In this document: positions 28,029 to 36,503 of the stretch, piece by piece
Position numbering within the stretch: position 1 is the first letter of the stretch
Layout of the letters: every line of letters starts with the position of its first letter
DNA from: CAIUGU01 sp965279735
Lineage (GTDB): Bacteria > Pseudomonadota > Gammaproteobacteria > Steroidobacterales > Steroidobacteraceae
Reading direction: 5' to 3'
Length of the DNA stretch: 64,000 nucleotides
Assembly: GCA_965279735.1 (NCBI GenBank)
Contig: OZ257260.1
Location: forward strand, 1,984,001 to 2,048,000
Position numbers and translations under genes: made by a program
The notes under the pieces: generated by a model
What the model was told of the DNA's origin: nothing
What the model saw: the letters and a program-made list of their open reading frames with translations, nothing else
The model's database searches: none

Positions 28029-29015
28029 TCAGGCGCGGGCCACCCGCTGAAGCGCTGGACGGATCCGTTCTTCGATCAGTCCATTCAGGGCGGCGAACTC
28101 CGGATAGCGGGCCACGACGTCAGCGACATAGTTGAGCGTCCGCGGAATGTCGTTGAGATACCCCGGCTTGCCATCGCGATGCCAGAGCCTCGCGAAAATG
28201 CCGATGGCCTTGAAATGTCTCTGCATGCCCATCCAGTCGAACCAGCGCGTGAATTCGGCAGCGTCGGCTCCCGTATCGAGTCCGGCTGCGCGCGCCCGCT
28301 CGCGGTAGTGCTGCACCCACGAAGTAACGCGCTCCTGCGGCCAGGCGACGTAACAATCGCGCAACAGCGAGACCAGGTCATAGGTGATGGGTCCACTCAC
28401 GGCATCCTGGAAATCGAGAATGCCGGGATTGGTGTTGCGTTCGCAGATCATGAGGTTCCGCGAGTGATAGTCGCGATGGACAAACACCCTTGGCTGTTCG
28501 AGGGCCGCCATCGACAGCAGCGAGAAAGCCTGGCCCAGCACGCGCTGCTCCACAGGATCGAGTGCAAGACCGAGATGCTTCCCCAGGAACCAGTCGGGGA
28601 ACAGGCTCATCTCCCGTGCAAGCAACGCAGCATCGTAAGCAGGCAGACGGGTCGCATGATGCATGCCTCCTGCCTGGATGCGCACGAGCGCGTCAATCGC
28701 ATCCGCGTACAGCTGCTCCGTGTTCAGGTCCTGCTCGAGATCCGCAAGGTAGGTTCGACTGCCGAGATCCGAGAGCAGCAGGAAACCCTGGTCAAGGTTG
28801 CGCTCATGGATATGCGGTGCATTGACTCCAATCGCCTCCAGCATTTCGGCTATCCGGATGAAAGGCCCCACGTCTTCCTTGTCGGGCGGCGCATCCATCA
28901 CGATGCGGGACTCGCTGCCACGGATCACGCGGAAATAGCGGCGGAAACTGGCGTCAGCCGATGCCGTGGTGACGGCGAGGTCCGCTGTACCGAAGAGTCG
29001 TTCGAGCCATTGCAT
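28029..29015 (-). CDS. amgK: N-acetylmuramate/N-acetylglucosamine anomeric kinase
   Basis: 328 residues, aminoglycoside-phosphotransferase fold. Kinase residues lie in VFVHRDYHSRNLMI (catalytic loop) and GILDFQDAVSGPITYDLVSLLRDCY (metal-binding Asp). AmgK phosphorylates MurNAc at C1 for MurU, giving the recycling pathway that contributes to fosfomycin tolerance in Pseudomonas. The length is close to the Pseudomonas enzyme. The frame stays open a long way upstream, but MQWLERLF at 29015 matches the usual N-terminus. No strong Shine-Dalgarno precedes it. It diverges from lptD. Confidence 0.93.
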   Translation of the reverse strand: MQWLERLFGTADLAVTTASADASFRRYFRVIRGSESRIVMDAPPDKEDVGPFIRIAEMLEAIGVNAPHIHERNLDQGFLLLSDLGSRTYLADLEQDLNTEQLYADAIDALVRIQAGGMHHATRLPAYDAALLAREMSLFPDWFLGKHLGLALDPVEQRVLGQAFSLLSMAALEQPRVFVHRDYHSRNLMICERNTNPGILDFQDAVSGPITYDLVSLLRDCYVAWPQERVTSWVQHYRERARAAGLDTGADAAEFTRWFDWMGMQRHFKAIGIFARLWHRDGKPGYLNDIPRTLNYVADVVARYPEFAALNGLIEERIRPALQRVARA

Positions 29016-29193
29016 CAGGAGCTGGAAGCGTGCGTCTCGCGGCGGGAGACCGGCAGTTCCCTGGGCCACAGGGCGGGATTCGTTGGCACTCAAGTGTGCT
29101 GCTACTCCGAAGCGATGGATGGCGATGCAGGTCGAAGCGCGGTCTTCCGGGACTCGCCGGGCAAAATCTACCGGCCGCGCACGTTTGCCGGTC

Positions 29194-29201
29194 ATTATAA
29201 T
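29194..29201. promoter_or_regulatory. Self-complementary ATTATAAT in the amgK-lptD divergent region
   Basis: The octamer ATTATAAT reads the same on both strands, so it offers a TATAAT -10 hexamer for lptD (plus) and, shifted by two bases, for amgK (minus). No good -35 hexamer was found at 16-18 bases on either side, so promoter function is a guess from sequence and position. Confidence 0.35.
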
Positions 29202-29249
29202 CTGTGCCAATGTGCGAAATGCCCCTCTTCTCGATGCTCCGAACCGACA

Positions 29250-31451
29250 TTGCCACTTAAATACCCAAACCTTCGGTGGGCCCTTCCCTTTGTGGCGGCC
29301 GCACTTCCCTCGTTTGCCATCGCGCAGAGCTGTCCGGCGCCCGCCATCAACGAAACTTTCGAGGACCTCGATGGCGCTCCCGCTGCCGATGACGCTCCCA
29401 TCCAGATCACGAGCGAAGGCGCGGAAGTCAGCCGCACCGGGGATGCGATCCTCAAGGGCAAGGTCCGTATCCGCCAGGGCCAGCGTGCATTGAATGCGGA
29501 AAACGCGACATTCGATGCAACCGACCAGAGCTTCGATGTTTCGGGCAATGTCACCTATCGCGATCCTGAGCTGAAAGTCACGGGGACAAGTGCGAGCGTC
29601 GCCACCGAGGGCGGCGCGAGTTTCGAGGGGGCCGAGTTCGAAATGCGGACCCGCCCGGCCCGTGGTTCGGCGAGCCGCATCCAGCTCAGTCGCGAAGGCA
29701 CGCTGGGCCTGGACAATGTCCTGTATACGACCTGCCCGGTCGGCAACGAGGACTGGGTGCTGCGGGCGTCGGACATCGACATCAATCCCGGCGCCGGTCT
29801 CGGAGTGGGCCGCAACGTCCGGCTCGACTTCAAGGGCGTTCCGATCCTGTACACGCCGTTCATCTCTTTTCCGGTCGGCACCCAGCGCAAGACAGGCTTC
29901 CTGTTTCCGACCCTGGTCAATTCCTCGCGCAGCGGCTTTGGCATCCCGGTCCCCTGGTACTGGAACATCGCGCCCAACTATGACGCCACGCTCACCTCGA
30001 CCTGGTACACGAGCCGCGGCTTCGACCTGCTGACCGATTTCCGTTTCCTCACGACACGCAGCACCGGCAGTGTCGTCGCGGAGTACCTGCCCAACGACCA
30101 GCGCTACGGAGATGATCGCAGCCTGGTGCGGGTGTTCGACCAGACGGATTTCAGTTCGCACTTCCGCTTCAACGTCGCTGCTTCCAATGCAAGCGACCGT
30201 GACTGGTTCGAGGACTTCGGAGACGGTGCCGAAGGCACCAGCGTCACTTACCTCGGTCGCCTCGCGCAGCTGCGTTATTTCGACCGGTACTGGTCGATGA
30301 CGGGACGGGTCCAGAATTTCCAGACCATCCAGGCAGTCGACGATGCCGTGCGGCCGTACACGCTGCTGCCGCAGATCAGCATTCGCGGCGAGCTGCCGAC
30401 CACATTCGGCCTCGACTTCGATGTCGACAGTGAATACACCTACTTCGAGCGTTCAGAGAGCATCACGGGCTCACGCCTCGATCTCCGCCCCGGCGTGCGG
30501 ATGCCGCTACGCACTGCGGGTGCCTATGTGGAACCTTCGTTGAGCTGGAACTACACCACCTACGCGCTCAACAATACGGCCGTCGGCGTCGAGGATTCAC
30601 CTTCACGTTCCGCGCCCATCGGCAGCCTCGATGCCGGCCTCACGTTCGAGCGCCTGACGGGTTCGCGCCAGCAGCGCCTGCAGACCTTCGAGCCGCGTTT
30701 CCTCTATCTCTATGTGCCCTATCGAGACCAGACAGACCTGCCGGTATTCGATACCGCGGAGCCCGACCTGAATCTCGTGCAGCTCTTCAGCGAGAACCGC
30801 TACGTCGGACCGGATCGTCTGGGGGATGCCAACCAGCTGAGCGTTGGCTTCACTACACGACTGCTGGACAGTGCTTCGGGACGCCAGTATCTCAGCGCCA
30901 CCGCAGGGCAGGCGTTTTACTTCGATACTCCACGCGTCGCCCTGCCGAACGAGCCGGTCCTCCCGTACAACTCGTCGAACATGGTGGCCCAGCTCGAGAT
31001 TTCCGCCTTCAAGGACTGGAACGTGCGCATGGGCTCGCAATGGGATCCGCACGAAACCCGCAGCGAGAAAGGCGACGCGCGGGTGCAGTACTCCCCCGCC
31101 CATGACAAGGTCATCAACGTCGGCTACCGGTTCCGCCGCGACAGTCTCGAGCAATGGGAGGCCTCGTTTGCCTGGCCCGTCACCGACACCTGGAGCACAT
31201 ATGGCGGCATCACCTACTCGATGAAGGACGACGCCACCATCGGCCGGTTTGCCGGTTTCCAGTACAGCTCCTGCTGCTGGAAGGTCCGGGTGGTTGCGCG
31301 GGAATACGTGAGCAGCCGGACGGGTGAAACGAATTCCGACATCCAGTTGCAGCTGGAACTAAACGGCCTGGCGGGCGTCGGATCGGGGGTCGATGCTTTC
31401 CTCCAACGATCCATTCGGGGATACTCGCCCCTGCCGTCCGAACTGCCTTGA
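29250..31451 (+). CDS. lptD: LPS-assembly protein LptD
   Basis: 733 residues from a TTG start; no in-frame ATG precedes the signal peptide (KYPNLRWALPFVAAALPSFAIA then QSC), so a non-ATG start is needed, and TTG at 29250 is the most suitable. LptD is the outer-membrane beta-barrel that inserts LPS. The N-terminal OstA jellyroll (residues about 45-150) is followed by the barrel. The four disulfide cysteines are present: C28, C162 and the adjacent pair C675-C676 (SSCCWKVR), matching the E. coli pattern 31/173/724/725. It heads lptD-surA-pdxA-rsmA. Confidence 0.95.
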   Translation: MPLKYPNLRWALPFVAAALPSFAIAQSCPAPAINETFEDLDGAPAADDAPIQITSEGAEVSRTGDAILKGKVRIRQGQRALNAENATFDATDQSFDVSGNVTYRDPELKVTGTSASVATEGGASFEGAEFEMRTRPARGSASRIQLSREGTLGLDNVLYTTCPVGNEDWVLRASDIDINPGAGLGVGRNVRLDFKGVPILYTPFISFPVGTQRKTGFLFPTLVNSSRSGFGIPVPWYWNIAPNYDATLTSTWYTSRGFDLLTDFRFLTTRSTGSVVAEYLPNDQRYGDDRSLVRVFDQTDFSSHFRFNVAASNASDRDWFEDFGDGAEGTSVTYLGRLAQLRYFDRYWSMTGRVQNFQTIQAVDDAVRPYTLLPQISIRGELPTTFGLDFDVDSEYTYFERSESITGSRLDLRPGVRMPLRTAGAYVEPSLSWNYTTYALNNTAVGVEDSPSRSAPIGSLDAGLTFERLTGSRQQRLQTFEPRFLYLYVPYRDQTDLPVFDTAEPDLNLVQLFSENRYVGPDRLGDANQLSVGFTTRLLDSASGRQYLSATAGQAFYFDTPRVALPNEPVLPYNSSNMVAQLEISAFKDWNVRMGSQWDPHETRSEKGDARVQYSPAHDKVINVGYRFRRDSLEQWEASFAWPVTDTWSTYGGITYSMKDDATIGRFAGFQYSSCCWKVRVVAREYVSSRTGETNSDIQLQLELNGLAGVGSGVDAFLQRSIRGYSPLPSELP

Positions 31452-31470
31452 GATTCAAGCCTGGTCTGTC

Positions 31471-32808
31471 ATGAAACACCCGATTACCGCCCTTTTGTCG
31501 CTCGCGCTTGCCCTCGGCAGCAGCCACGCTTTTGCCGCGGCGGCGCCTGCCGTAACGCCGCCCCCGGCGGCGCCCCTGCAAGGCACCGGAATCCTGCTCG
31601 ACGGCATTGCCGCAGTGGTCAATGACGGCGTCGTGCTCGTGAGCCAGCTCGATACGGAAGTCGCCGCGATCACCCAGCGGCTGCGTGAGCAGAAAACGGA
31701 ATTGCCCCCGGCCGCGGTCCTGCGGAAGCAGGTCCTCGAACGCCTGATCGTGCAGGAGATCCAGATCCAGCGTGCCGACCGGCTCGGGGTCAACGTGCCG
31801 GACGACATGCTCAACAACGCGCTGAACGAACTTGCGACGCGCAACAAGATCGCCTTCAGCGATCTGCCCCGCGCGCTTGAAGCACAAGGCATCGATTACC
31901 GCGACTATCGCGACAGCATCCGGCGCGACATGCGGTTGCAGGCGCTCAGGCAGCGCGATGTGCTGCAGCGGATCAACATCTCGCCGCGCGAACTCGAGCA
32001 GTTCATGGCGAAGCAGAAGAACGGCATCGACCAGACCTCGGAATACAACCTCGCCCATATCCTCGTGTCAGTGCCGGTCGCGGCAACGGGCGAAGAAATC
32101 GCTGCCCGTGAAGCCCGCGCGCGGGAAGTCTTCGAGAAAGCACGCGGCGGAGAAAACTTCGCGCAACTCGCCGTCGCCTATTCAGACAGCAGCACCAACG
32201 TGGAAGGCGGCTCGCTCGGCTGGCGACCCGGTTCGCAGCTTCCTTCGATCATCGAAGAAGCCATCCCCGGGATGAAGCCCGGCGACGTTTCCGAACCCTT
32301 GCGCACGCCCAGCGGTTTCCACATCTTCAAGCTCATCGAAGTTCGAGGTGGCGCGGCACAGGCCGTGCAGTCGCAGGTGCATGCACGCCACATCCTGATG
32401 ACGACCAACGAACTCGAAGACGACAACACCGTGCGGCAGAAACTCGAAAGCATCCGCACGCGCATCATCGACCAGCACGAGGACTTTGGCGCCATCGCGG
32501 CAGTCACTTCGTCGGACAAGGGTTCTGCCGTCGATGGCGGCGATCTTGACTGGACCGGGCCCGGGTCGTTCGTCCCCGAATTCGAACGGCAGCTCGATGC
32601 ATTGGCGGAAAACGAAATCAGCCAGCCTTTCAAAACGCAGTACGGCTGGCACATCGTGCAGCTGCTCGGACGGCGCATGCACGACACGACGGACGACGTG
32701 CGTCGCAACCGGGCGTTCACGGCACTGCGCGAATCGAAGGCCGAGGAAGAAACTGAACTCTGGGTGCGTCGCCTGCGGGACGAGGCATTCGTCGACTACC
32801 GGATGTAA
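31471..32808 (+). CDS. surA: Periplasmic chaperone/peptidyl-prolyl isomerase SurA
   Basis: 445 residues. SurA escorts outer-membrane proteins such as LptD. The signal peptide MKHPITALLSLALALGSSHAFA is followed by the SurA N-domain (LDGIAAVVNDGVVLVSQLD...) and two parvulin domains (first near residues 195-290, with NLAHILVSVP; second near 300-400, with VHARHILMTT and GDLDWTGPGSFVPEFE). The ATG at 31471 lies 19 bases after lptD; the longer frame overlaps lptD and lacks a signal at its start. An Ala/Pro run after the signal peptide is typical of these linkers. Confidence 0.96.
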   Translation: MKHPITALLSLALALGSSHAFAAAAPAVTPPPAAPLQGTGILLDGIAAVVNDGVVLVSQLDTEVAAITQRLREQKTELPPAAVLRKQVLERLIVQEIQIQRADRLGVNVPDDMLNNALNELATRNKIAFSDLPRALEAQGIDYRDYRDSIRRDMRLQALRQRDVLQRINISPRELEQFMAKQKNGIDQTSEYNLAHILVSVPVAATGEEIAAREARAREVFEKARGGENFAQLAVAYSDSSTNVEGGSLGWRPGSQLPSIIEEAIPGMKPGDVSEPLRTPSGFHIFKLIEVRGGAAQAVQSQVHARHILMTTNELEDDNTVRQKLESIRTRIIDQHEDFGAIAAVTSSDKGSAVDGGDLDWTGPGSFVPEFERQLDALAENEISQPFKTQYGWHIVQLLGRRMHDTTDDVRRNRAFTALRESKAEEETELWVRRLRDEAFVDYRM

Positions 32809-32890
32809 AGCCGGCTTCAGGCCGCTGTAGCCGGCCGATGTGTGGCCCTTCTTGGGTCTTGTCTTGCCCCCTGGTCCCGAGCTCGTTGCC

Positions 32891-33898
32891 ATGGTTCCAC
32901 GCGTCATTCTCACTGCGGGAGAGCCGGCCGGTATCGGTCCGGATCTCTGCATCGAAATCGCCCGGAAACCCTGGAACTGCGAGCTGATCGTTGCCGGCAA
33001 TGCGAAGCTGCTTGAGGCAAGGGCGCAGCAGTTGGGCCACACGCTCTCGCTGCGTCCCTACACCAAGGGTCATCCTCCGATTCCTCATGTGCCGGGTATC
33101 CTCACGGTGCTCGATCTGCCCACCGCTGTGCCGGTCAGGACGGGACAGCTCGATCCGCTCAACGCGCGCCATGTCCTTCGGCTGCTCGATGCCGCGGCAG
33201 AGGGGTGTCTGAGCGGTGACTTCGCTGCGATGGTCACGGCGCCGGTACACAAGGGCGTCATCAACGATGCCGGCATCGCCTTCTCGGGCCACACGGAATA
33301 CCTCGCGGAGCTGACGGGTGGGCATCATCCCGTGATGATGCTGGTGGCGGGCATGTTGCGGGTGGCGCTTGCCACCACGCACCTGCCTCTCACCCAGGTC
33401 AGCGCTGCCATCACGCGCACTTCGCTCGAACAAGTTCTCACCATCCTGCATGAGAGCCTGCGTTCACAGTTTGGCCTCGCGAAGCCCCGCATCCTGGTTT
33501 GCGGACTCAATCCGCATGCCGGTGAATCCGGTCACCTGGGCCACGAGGAAATCGAAGTGATCACGCCGGTGGTCGACGCCCTGCGTGCCAGAGGGCTTGC
33601 ACTCACCGGCCCCGTGCCAGCGGACACCGCATTCATTCCGCGCATGCTCGCTGATGCCGATGCGGTGCTCGCGATGTATCACGACCAGGGGCTGCCCGTG
33701 CTCAAGCACGCCGGGTTTGGTCATGCAGTCAACGTCACGCTCGGCCTGCCGCTCATCAGGACTTCGGTCGATCACGGCACCGCGCTGGATCTTGCCGGCA
33801 CAGGCAACGCAGATGACGGCAGTCTCGCCGCTGCTCTGCGACTCGCCATCGAGCTGGCAAACAAGAAGTCCGTGACGCTGGCCCGCGCTGCGGGCTGA
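32891..33898 (+). CDS. pdxA: 4-hydroxythreonine-4-phosphate dehydrogenase
   Basis: 335 residues. PdxA oxidises 4-phosphohydroxy-L-threonine in the DXP-dependent route to pyridoxal phosphate. Conserved segments are PRVILTAGEPAGIGPDLC, VTAPVHKGVINDAGIAFSGHTEYLAEL, GLNPHAGESGHLGHEEIEVI, MYHDQGLPVLKHAGFG and LPLIRTSVDHGTALDLAGTG. The metal-binding His residues lie in GHTEY, YHDQG and the DHGTA region. The ATG at 32891 is chosen; an upstream in-frame ATG (32840) only adds a non-conserved stretch. The gene follows surA by 82 bases. Confidence 0.97.
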   Translation: MVPRVILTAGEPAGIGPDLCIEIARKPWNCELIVAGNAKLLEARAQQLGHTLSLRPYTKGHPPIPHVPGILTVLDLPTAVPVRTGQLDPLNARHVLRLLDAAAEGCLSGDFAAMVTAPVHKGVINDAGIAFSGHTEYLAELTGGHHPVMMLVAGMLRVALATTHLPLTQVSAAITRTSLEQVLTILHESLRSQFGLAKPRILVCGLNPHAGESGHLGHEEIEVITPVVDALRARGLALTGPVPADTAFIPRMLADADAVLAMYHDQGLPVLKHAGFGHAVNVTLGLPLIRTSVDHGTALDLAGTGNADDGSLAAALRLAIELANKKSVTLARAAG

Positions 33899-33912
33899 GC
33901 TGCAAGACAACC

Positions 33913-34716
33913 GTGTCCACTCGCAAGCACGTAATCCGAAAACGCTTCGGACAGCACTTCCTGCACGATACCCAAGTCATCGAGCGCATCGTCGACGCGA
34001 TCGCGCCCCGGCCCGGTGAACGCGTGGTGGAAATCGGTCCCGGGCTCGGCGCCCTGACGTGGCCACTGCTGGCTCGTCATGGGACGCTCGACGTCATCGA
34101 AATCGACCGCGATGCCATCTCCACACTGCAAGCCGACCCGCGTGCCACGGAAGGACTGCGCATCCACAGTGGCGATGTGCTGGCTTTCGATTTTGCCGCG
34201 CTCAGGCAATCGCAGGACCTCCGCCCTTTGCGCATCGTAGGCAACCTGCCCTACAACATTTCCACGCCGCTGCTGTTCAAGCTCATCGAATTGCGCGAGC
34301 ACATCGAAGACATGCACTTCATGCTGCAGAAGGAAGTCGTGGACCGCATGGCGGCGGGCCCGGGCGAGGATGCCTACGGACGTCTGTCGGTGATGCTCGC
34401 ACCGTGGGTGATCGTCAAACCGCTGTTCGATATCGGTCCCGGCGCATTTCGTCCGCCGCCGAGGGTGATCTCCACTTATGTCAGGTTGCTGCCACGCGCA
34501 CAGCCCCTCTTCCTGCTCGATCAGCCCGCAGCCTATGCGCAGGTCGTCGCGGCTGCATTCGGCCAGCGACGCAAGACCCTGAGGAATTCCCTCAAGCTCC
34601 TGCTCGATGAAGGCGAAATCACCGGGGCCGGCGTCGATCCCGGGTTGCGCGCTGAAGTCCTCTCGCCTGCAAATTTTGCATCGCTGGCACGGAGCCTTGC
34701 GGCCCGGAAAGGGTAA
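33913..34716 (+). CDS. rsmA: 16S rRNA (adenine1518-N6/adenine1519-N6) dimethyltransferase
   Basis: 267 residues with a GTG start. RsmA (KsgA) dimethylates two adjacent adenines near the 3' end of 16S rRNA late in small-subunit assembly; loss gives kasugamycin resistance. Motifs: KRFGQHFLHD, SAM-binding VVEIGPGLGALTWPLL, and the N6-adenine motif NLPYN in GNLPYNISTPLLF. The C-terminal helical domain is complete. It follows pdxA by 14 bases as in other Gammaproteobacteria. Confidence 0.97.
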   Translation: MSTRKHVIRKRFGQHFLHDTQVIERIVDAIAPRPGERVVEIGPGLGALTWPLLARHGTLDVIEIDRDAISTLQADPRATEGLRIHSGDVLAFDFAALRQSQDLRPLRIVGNLPYNISTPLLFKLIELREHIEDMHFMLQKEVVDRMAAGPGEDAYGRLSVMLAPWVIVKPLFDIGPGAFRPPPRVISTYVRLLPRAQPLFLLDQPAAYAQVVAAAFGQRRKTLRNSLKLLLDEGEITGAGVDPGLRAEVLSPANFASLARSLAARKG

Positions 34717-34722
34717 AGCAGG

Positions 34723-34750
34723 TTGTCCGGCAGGAGGGGCTGCCTATAAT
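34723..34750 (+). promoter_or_regulatory. Sigma-70 promoter of the universal stress protein gene
   Basis: TTGTCC (34723-34728) and a perfect TATAAT (34745-34750) are 16 bases apart, directly after the rsmA stop. The start codon lies 30 bases downstream with GGGAGAAGG as ribosome-binding site. This is the best sigma-70-type promoter seen in the window. Confidence 0.75.
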
Positions 34751-34780
34751 GCAACCCCAGCCTGCGAAGGGAGAAGGACG

Positions 34781-35212
34781 ATGAGCCGCTACCAGAAAAT
34801 CCTGCTCGTCATCGATCTCGCTGAAGACAGCTCCGTGGTCGCCGAACGGGCCAGGGCGATTGCCGAGCGCAACGACTCCGAAGTCATCCTGCTGCACGTC
34901 GTCGAGTACATGCCCGTCGAACCGATGGGCGAAGCGCTGCTGCCCAGCGTGCAGATCGAAGCTGAACTCGTGGAGAACGCGGAAGCCAAGCTGAAGGACC
35001 TGGCCGCGGGGCTCGGCTTCAACCGCTGCACCCGACGCGTCGCCACCGGCAACATCAAGACCGAGATCCTGCGGGTTGCCCAGGAACTTAAAGTAGACCT
35101 CATCGTCCTCGGCACGCGCGAGCGTCACGGCCTCGCCATCCTGGTCAATTTCACGGAAGACACCGTCCTGCATGCCGCTCCGTGCGATGTGCTCGCCGTC
35201 CGTCTAAGGTAG
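34781..35212 (+). CDS. Universal stress protein (UspA family)
   Basis: 143 residues, the UspA fold. It opens MSRYQKILLVIDLAEDSSVVAERA and carries ILLHVVEYMP, while the C-terminal nucleotide-binding region reads VDLIVLGTRERHGLAILVNFTEDTVLHAAPCDVLAV, an E. coli UspA-like version of the G-x2-G-x9-G pattern. UspA proteins aid survival in stress and stationary phase. It is inserted between rsmA and apaG, genes that usually adjoin, and has its own strong promoter and Shine-Dalgarno, so it is probably regulated separately from its neighbours. Confidence 0.92.
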   Translation: MSRYQKILLVIDLAEDSSVVAERARAIAERNDSEVILLHVVEYMPVEPMGEALLPSVQIEAELVENAEAKLKDLAAGLGFNRCTRRVATGNIKTEILRVAQELKVDLIVLGTRERHGLAILVNFTEDTVLHAAPCDVLAVRLR

Positions 35213-35246
35213 CGGCGGCAGATCGGATTCCGGCTAGAATGACCCC

Positions 35247-35654
35247 GTGAGCACCATCGAAACCGTTACCACCCAACGCACGTCCAGGCACAGGATTCGC
35301 GTCGAAGTCAGTACCAGCTACGTCGACGACCAGTCGAAACCTGATGAGAGCCGGTATGTTTTTTCGTACACCATCACCATCCGCAATGAAGGCAAGGTGC
35401 CTGCCCGCCTGCTGACGCGGCACTGGGTCATCACGGACGCGAATGGCAAGGTGCAGGAAGTCCGCGGCGAAGGCGTGATGGGCGAGCAGCCTCACTTGCA
35501 GCCCGGTCAGGGTTTCCGCTACTCGAGCGGCGCCGTGCTCGAGACTCCTGTCGGGGCGATGCAGGGCAGCTACCAGATGCTCGCCGACGACGGGCATCAC
35601 TTCGACGCCCCCATCGCGCCGTTCACGCTCGCCATTCCGGGGTTGCTGCACTGA
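35247..35654 (+). CDS. apaG: ApaG protein
   Basis: 135 residues with a GTG start. ApaG is a single fibronectin-like beta-sandwich domain (DUF525) whose role is still debated; it lies beside apaH in many genomes. Recognisable segments are YVFSYTITIRNEGKVPARLLTRHWVITDANGKVQEVRGEGVMGEQP, PGQGFRYSSGAVLETPVGAMQGSYQM and FTLAIPGLLH. TAGAAT shortly upstream (35235) might be a -10 element. It ends 3 bases before apaH. Confidence 0.95.
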   Translation: MSTIETVTTQRTSRHRIRVEVSTSYVDDQSKPDESRYVFSYTITIRNEGKVPARLLTRHWVITDANGKVQEVRGEGVMGEQPHLQPGQGFRYSSGAVLETPVGAMQGSYQMLADDGHHFDAPIAPFTLAIPGLLH

Positions 35655-35657
35655 CCG

Positions 35658-36497
35658 ATGGCCGTCTACGCCATCGGCGACATCCAGGGCTGCGACGAGG
35701 AATTCGGGCTCCTGCTTGAAAGGCTTGCCTTCGATCCGGCACATGACCGGCTCTGGCTGACGGGCGACCTGGTCAACCGCGGTCCCCGTTCGCTGGAAGT
35801 TTTACGGCGTGCCAAAGCTCTCGGGCCGGCGGTCACAGTCGTGCTCGGCAACCACGACCTGCATCTCCTGGCAATCGCTTCGGGTTCCGGCGAACGGCTG
35901 AGGAAACAGGACACGCTGACCGCGATTCTCGATGCTCCCGATCGCGATGAACTGCTGCACTGGCTGCGTCGGCAACCGCTGCTGCATCACGATGCCGCCC
36001 TTGGCTTCACGATGATTCACGCCGGTCTTGCGCCGCAATGGGATCTGGATCTCGCGCGTGCTTGCGCGCGGGAAGTCGAAACCGTGCTGAGAGACGAACG
36101 TGCCAGCCGGGAACTGTTCGCCAACATGTATGGCAATCAGCCCGATCGATGGTCTGCCGGTCTCGCGGGCTTCGATCGGCTGCGTTTCATCACCAACTGT
36201 TTCACTCGCTTAAGGTTCTGTGACAGCGAAGGCCGCCTCGATCTCAAGTACAAAGGCACGCTGGAGAAGGCACCTGCCGGACTGTATCCCTGGTTCCGCG
36301 CTCCGGGCCGGCAATCGCGCGATCTGCAGCTGATCTGCGGTCACTGGTCGGCACTCGGGTATTACGCCGGCGACAACGTGCACGCCATCGATACCGGTTG
36401 TGTGTGGGGCGACAGGCTGTGTGCCTTCCGGCTGGACAAGGCGCAGGACCCGGTGTTCGTGCCGTGCAGTTCGTCGGGCCTCGCGATCGGCGAGTAG
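35658..36497 (+). CDS. apaH: Symmetrical bis(5'-nucleosyl)-tetraphosphatase
   Basis: 279 residues, calcineurin-like phosphoesterase. ApaH splits diadenosine tetraphosphate (Ap4A) into two ADP and also removes Np4 caps from RNA. Metal-binding motifs are all present: GDIQGCDEE, GDLVNRGP, GNHDLHLL, and the later His residues in MIHAGLAPQWD and CGHWSALG. The C-terminal DTGCVWGDRLCAFRLD motif is typical. It is the last gene of the lptD-apaH run and converges with the next gene at 6 bases. Confidence 0.97.
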   Translation: MAVYAIGDIQGCDEEFGLLLERLAFDPAHDRLWLTGDLVNRGPRSLEVLRRAKALGPAVTVVLGNHDLHLLAIASGSGERLRKQDTLTAILDAPDRDELLHWLRRQPLLHHDAALGFTMIHAGLAPQWDLDLARACAREVETVLRDERASRELFANMYGNQPDRWSAGLAGFDRLRFITNCFTRLRFCDSEGRLDLKYKGTLEKAPAGLYPWFRAPGRQSRDLQLICGHWSALGYYAGDNVHAIDTGCVWGDRLCAFRLDKAQDPVFVPCSSSGLAIGE

Positions 36498-36503
36498 CCC
36501 GTG

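Noticed and set aside
27381..29249. Very long plus-strand frame reaching into lptD, looking like a giant LptD
   Set aside because: It covers the opposite strand of murU and amgK, has no protein character there, and the LptD signal peptide starts only near 29250.
29016..30161. Long minus-strand frame extending amgK upstream over lptD
   Set aside because: The upstream part is the shadow of lptD; the conserved AmgK N-terminus starts at 29015.
32809..32890. AGCCGGCT/AGCCGGCC repeats after surA as a terminator
   Set aside because: No T run follows and each half is itself a short palindrome, so a real hairpin terminator is not supported.
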